Part shown: positions 19,105 to 20,000 of the stretch, piece by piece
Numbering within the stretch: position 1 is the first letter of the stretch
Layout of the letters: each line of letters starts with the position of its first letter
Source: Trachelipus rathkii
Lineage: Eukaryota; Arthropoda; Malacostraca; Isopoda; Trachelipodidae
Length of the DNA stretch: 20,000 nt
Assembly (NCBI GenBank): GCA_015478945.1
Contig: JABUQX010002332.1
Location: 10,001 to 30,000 of the forward strand
Direction: 5' to 3'
Program-made: the position numbers and the translations under genes
The notes under the pieces: model-generated
What the model was told of the DNA's origin: nothing
Databases searched by the model: none
What the model saw: the letters and a program-made list of their open reading frames with translations, nothing else

Positions 19105-19272
19105 AGACATGTTTGTGGTCCGTAACGATTTCTTAGGTCAAGTGCCTGTTCCTCATATATGTATAAAATATTTAGACAGGGATTAAATGGAAGGTTTACA
19201 AGTTTGCAGATGATAGCAAATTGGCTACCTCGTAATAATGATGGATGTATAAATATTTAAAAGATAAGGAGG
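19105..19272 (+). pseudogene. Reverse transcriptase relic, FADD box
   Basis: In the frame giving KWKVYKFADDSKLATS (about 19186-19233) the catalytic box C motif F-A-D-D of a reverse transcriptase is intact. The preceding codons read LIYV, stop, NI, stop, TGIKWK, matching the common I-N-D-I-D-x-G-I-K-W-K pattern with the N and D codons changed to stops. It differs from the LINE at 12130 (whose box is followed by ST), so it is a different non-LTR family. Both ends are lost. Confidence 0.65.
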
Positions 19273-19275
19273 AGC

Positions 19276-20000
19276 TGTAATCGTTGATGGGACTAGCAAG
19301 TTCATTCCTTCTTCAACTAAATCTTTCTCTCCTCATAAACCATGGTTCGATCGAGCTTATTCTCTGGCCATTCAGGGCTTCAGGTTAGAGACAGTGCGTA
19401 TCGGGGGTGGAAAAATTCTCGTTCTCCTATCATTCTCGCTAATTTTCATTCAGCTGAAATCGTTGTAAAGCGGGCCTTTTCATCAACGAAAGTGTCTTAA
19501 CTTCCTTGGTCCTCCTATGACAAATCTTTCTTCTGGCCTCTTGCCAAAACAATCTCTAGCAACTTCTGTGAATCTCCCTTTCCTCTGATGGTTCTGTTGT
19601 TAATTCTCCAACTGAAAGGGCCAATCTCTTCGGCCTCCTATTTTATTCTGGCATTTCTCTTCCTCCTCCTTCTCTTCTCAGGGGTCCTATGTTTTTGCCT
19701 GTGATTACATTTGATCGGGTGCATAGGCCCCTGAAATCTATGAAGGATAGGAAGACGGGTGGTCCAGATGGCATTCCTCCCCAAGTTTTGAGGGAGTGTG
19801 CTTCCGTGCTATCCTCGCCCCTCGTTCAACTATACTCCCTATGTCTCAATACTAGCACTTTCCCTCAGTGTTGGAAGCTCGCACATGTCCAACCTATTCC
19901 GAAAAAAGGAAAGCCGCTCTGATCCTTCAACTATCGCACTAATAGTTCTCACTTGTATTCTATCTAAGATCTTTGAAACCCTTCTCAACTCTCACTTCTT
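19276..20000 (+). pseudogene. LINE fragment (Jockey/CR1-type), 5' side, cut by window end
   Basis: Degenerate non-LTR retrotransposon. The linker between endonuclease and reverse transcriptase is seen as KSFSPHKPWFDRAYSLAIQ (about 19318-19376), followed by frameshifted sequence. An open piece at 19689-19922 holds the first fingers motifs: MKDRKTGGPDGIPPQVLREC, LYSLCLNTSTFPQCWK and VQPIPKKGK. After a one-base shift near 19917 the frame continues RSDPS...LSKIFETLLNSH. The order and motifs (K-G-P-D-G-I-P, then W-K...P-I-P-K-K-G) match Jockey/CR1-like enzymes. It has the same style as, and may be the same family as, the relic at 12130-13342, but covers the non-overlapping upstream part. Confidence 0.85.

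Overview
The window looks like intergenic DNA from a large, AT-rich, repeat-dense animal genome, most likely an arthropod and plausibly a decapod crustacean. The reasons are very long (AT)n, (AAT)n, (CT)n and poly(T) arrays, several classes of transposable element including non-LTR retrotransposons with Jockey/CR1-type reverse transcriptase motifs, and spliceosomal introns in one transposase relic. The lineage is an inference. No intact host protein-coding gene is supported. The long Ile-Tyr and Ser-Leu reading frames are translated microsatellites.

Layout: 1-1541 holds two copies of one MITE-like family facing each other (47-510 and 665-1538). The second is interrupted by a hAT-type MITE with a clean 8-bp target duplication (830-1206). 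2619-3410 is a Tigger/pogo-like non-autonomous DNA element with TA target sites. 3524-3625 is a cluster of a CCGG-centred palindrome ending in a hAT-like terminus. 3992-7069 is a nearly intact, young, non-coding LTR retrotransposon with 743/716-bp LTRs, inserted in an (AT)n tract. 7070-9025 is almost all simple sequence, including a 240-bp (CT)n tract. 9026-10870 is AT-rich and featureless apart from a diverged local duplication.

10878-11857 is a long inverted duplication with an 8-bp spacer. It carries four tRNA-like, Pol III promoter-bearing units in a - - + + arrangement. 12130-13342 is the 3' part of a decayed LINE with its poly(A) tail. 13517-15639, on the minus strand, is a BED-finger hAT transposase relic. 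Four exons and three introns with consensus splice sites can be recognised; the C-terminal dimerisation exon is missing. 16092-16232 is a short unexplained reading frame. 16582-18601 is a second pair of about 500-bp direct repeats, LTR-like on the minus strand. It encloses a degenerate minisatellite and a broken unidentified reading frame with a signal-peptide-like start. 18784-20000 holds a fragment related to the MITE at 830, an (AAT)n block, a relic of a second reverse transcriptase (FADD box), and the 5' side of a LINE resembling the one at 12130, cut by the window end.

The elements do not form a pathway. The consistent theme is nesting and AT-microsatellite contact: most element edges abut an (AT)n or (AAT)n array. 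The most interesting objects are the two non-autonomous LTR-type elements, the tRNA-like giant palindrome and the intron-bearing hAT transposase relic.
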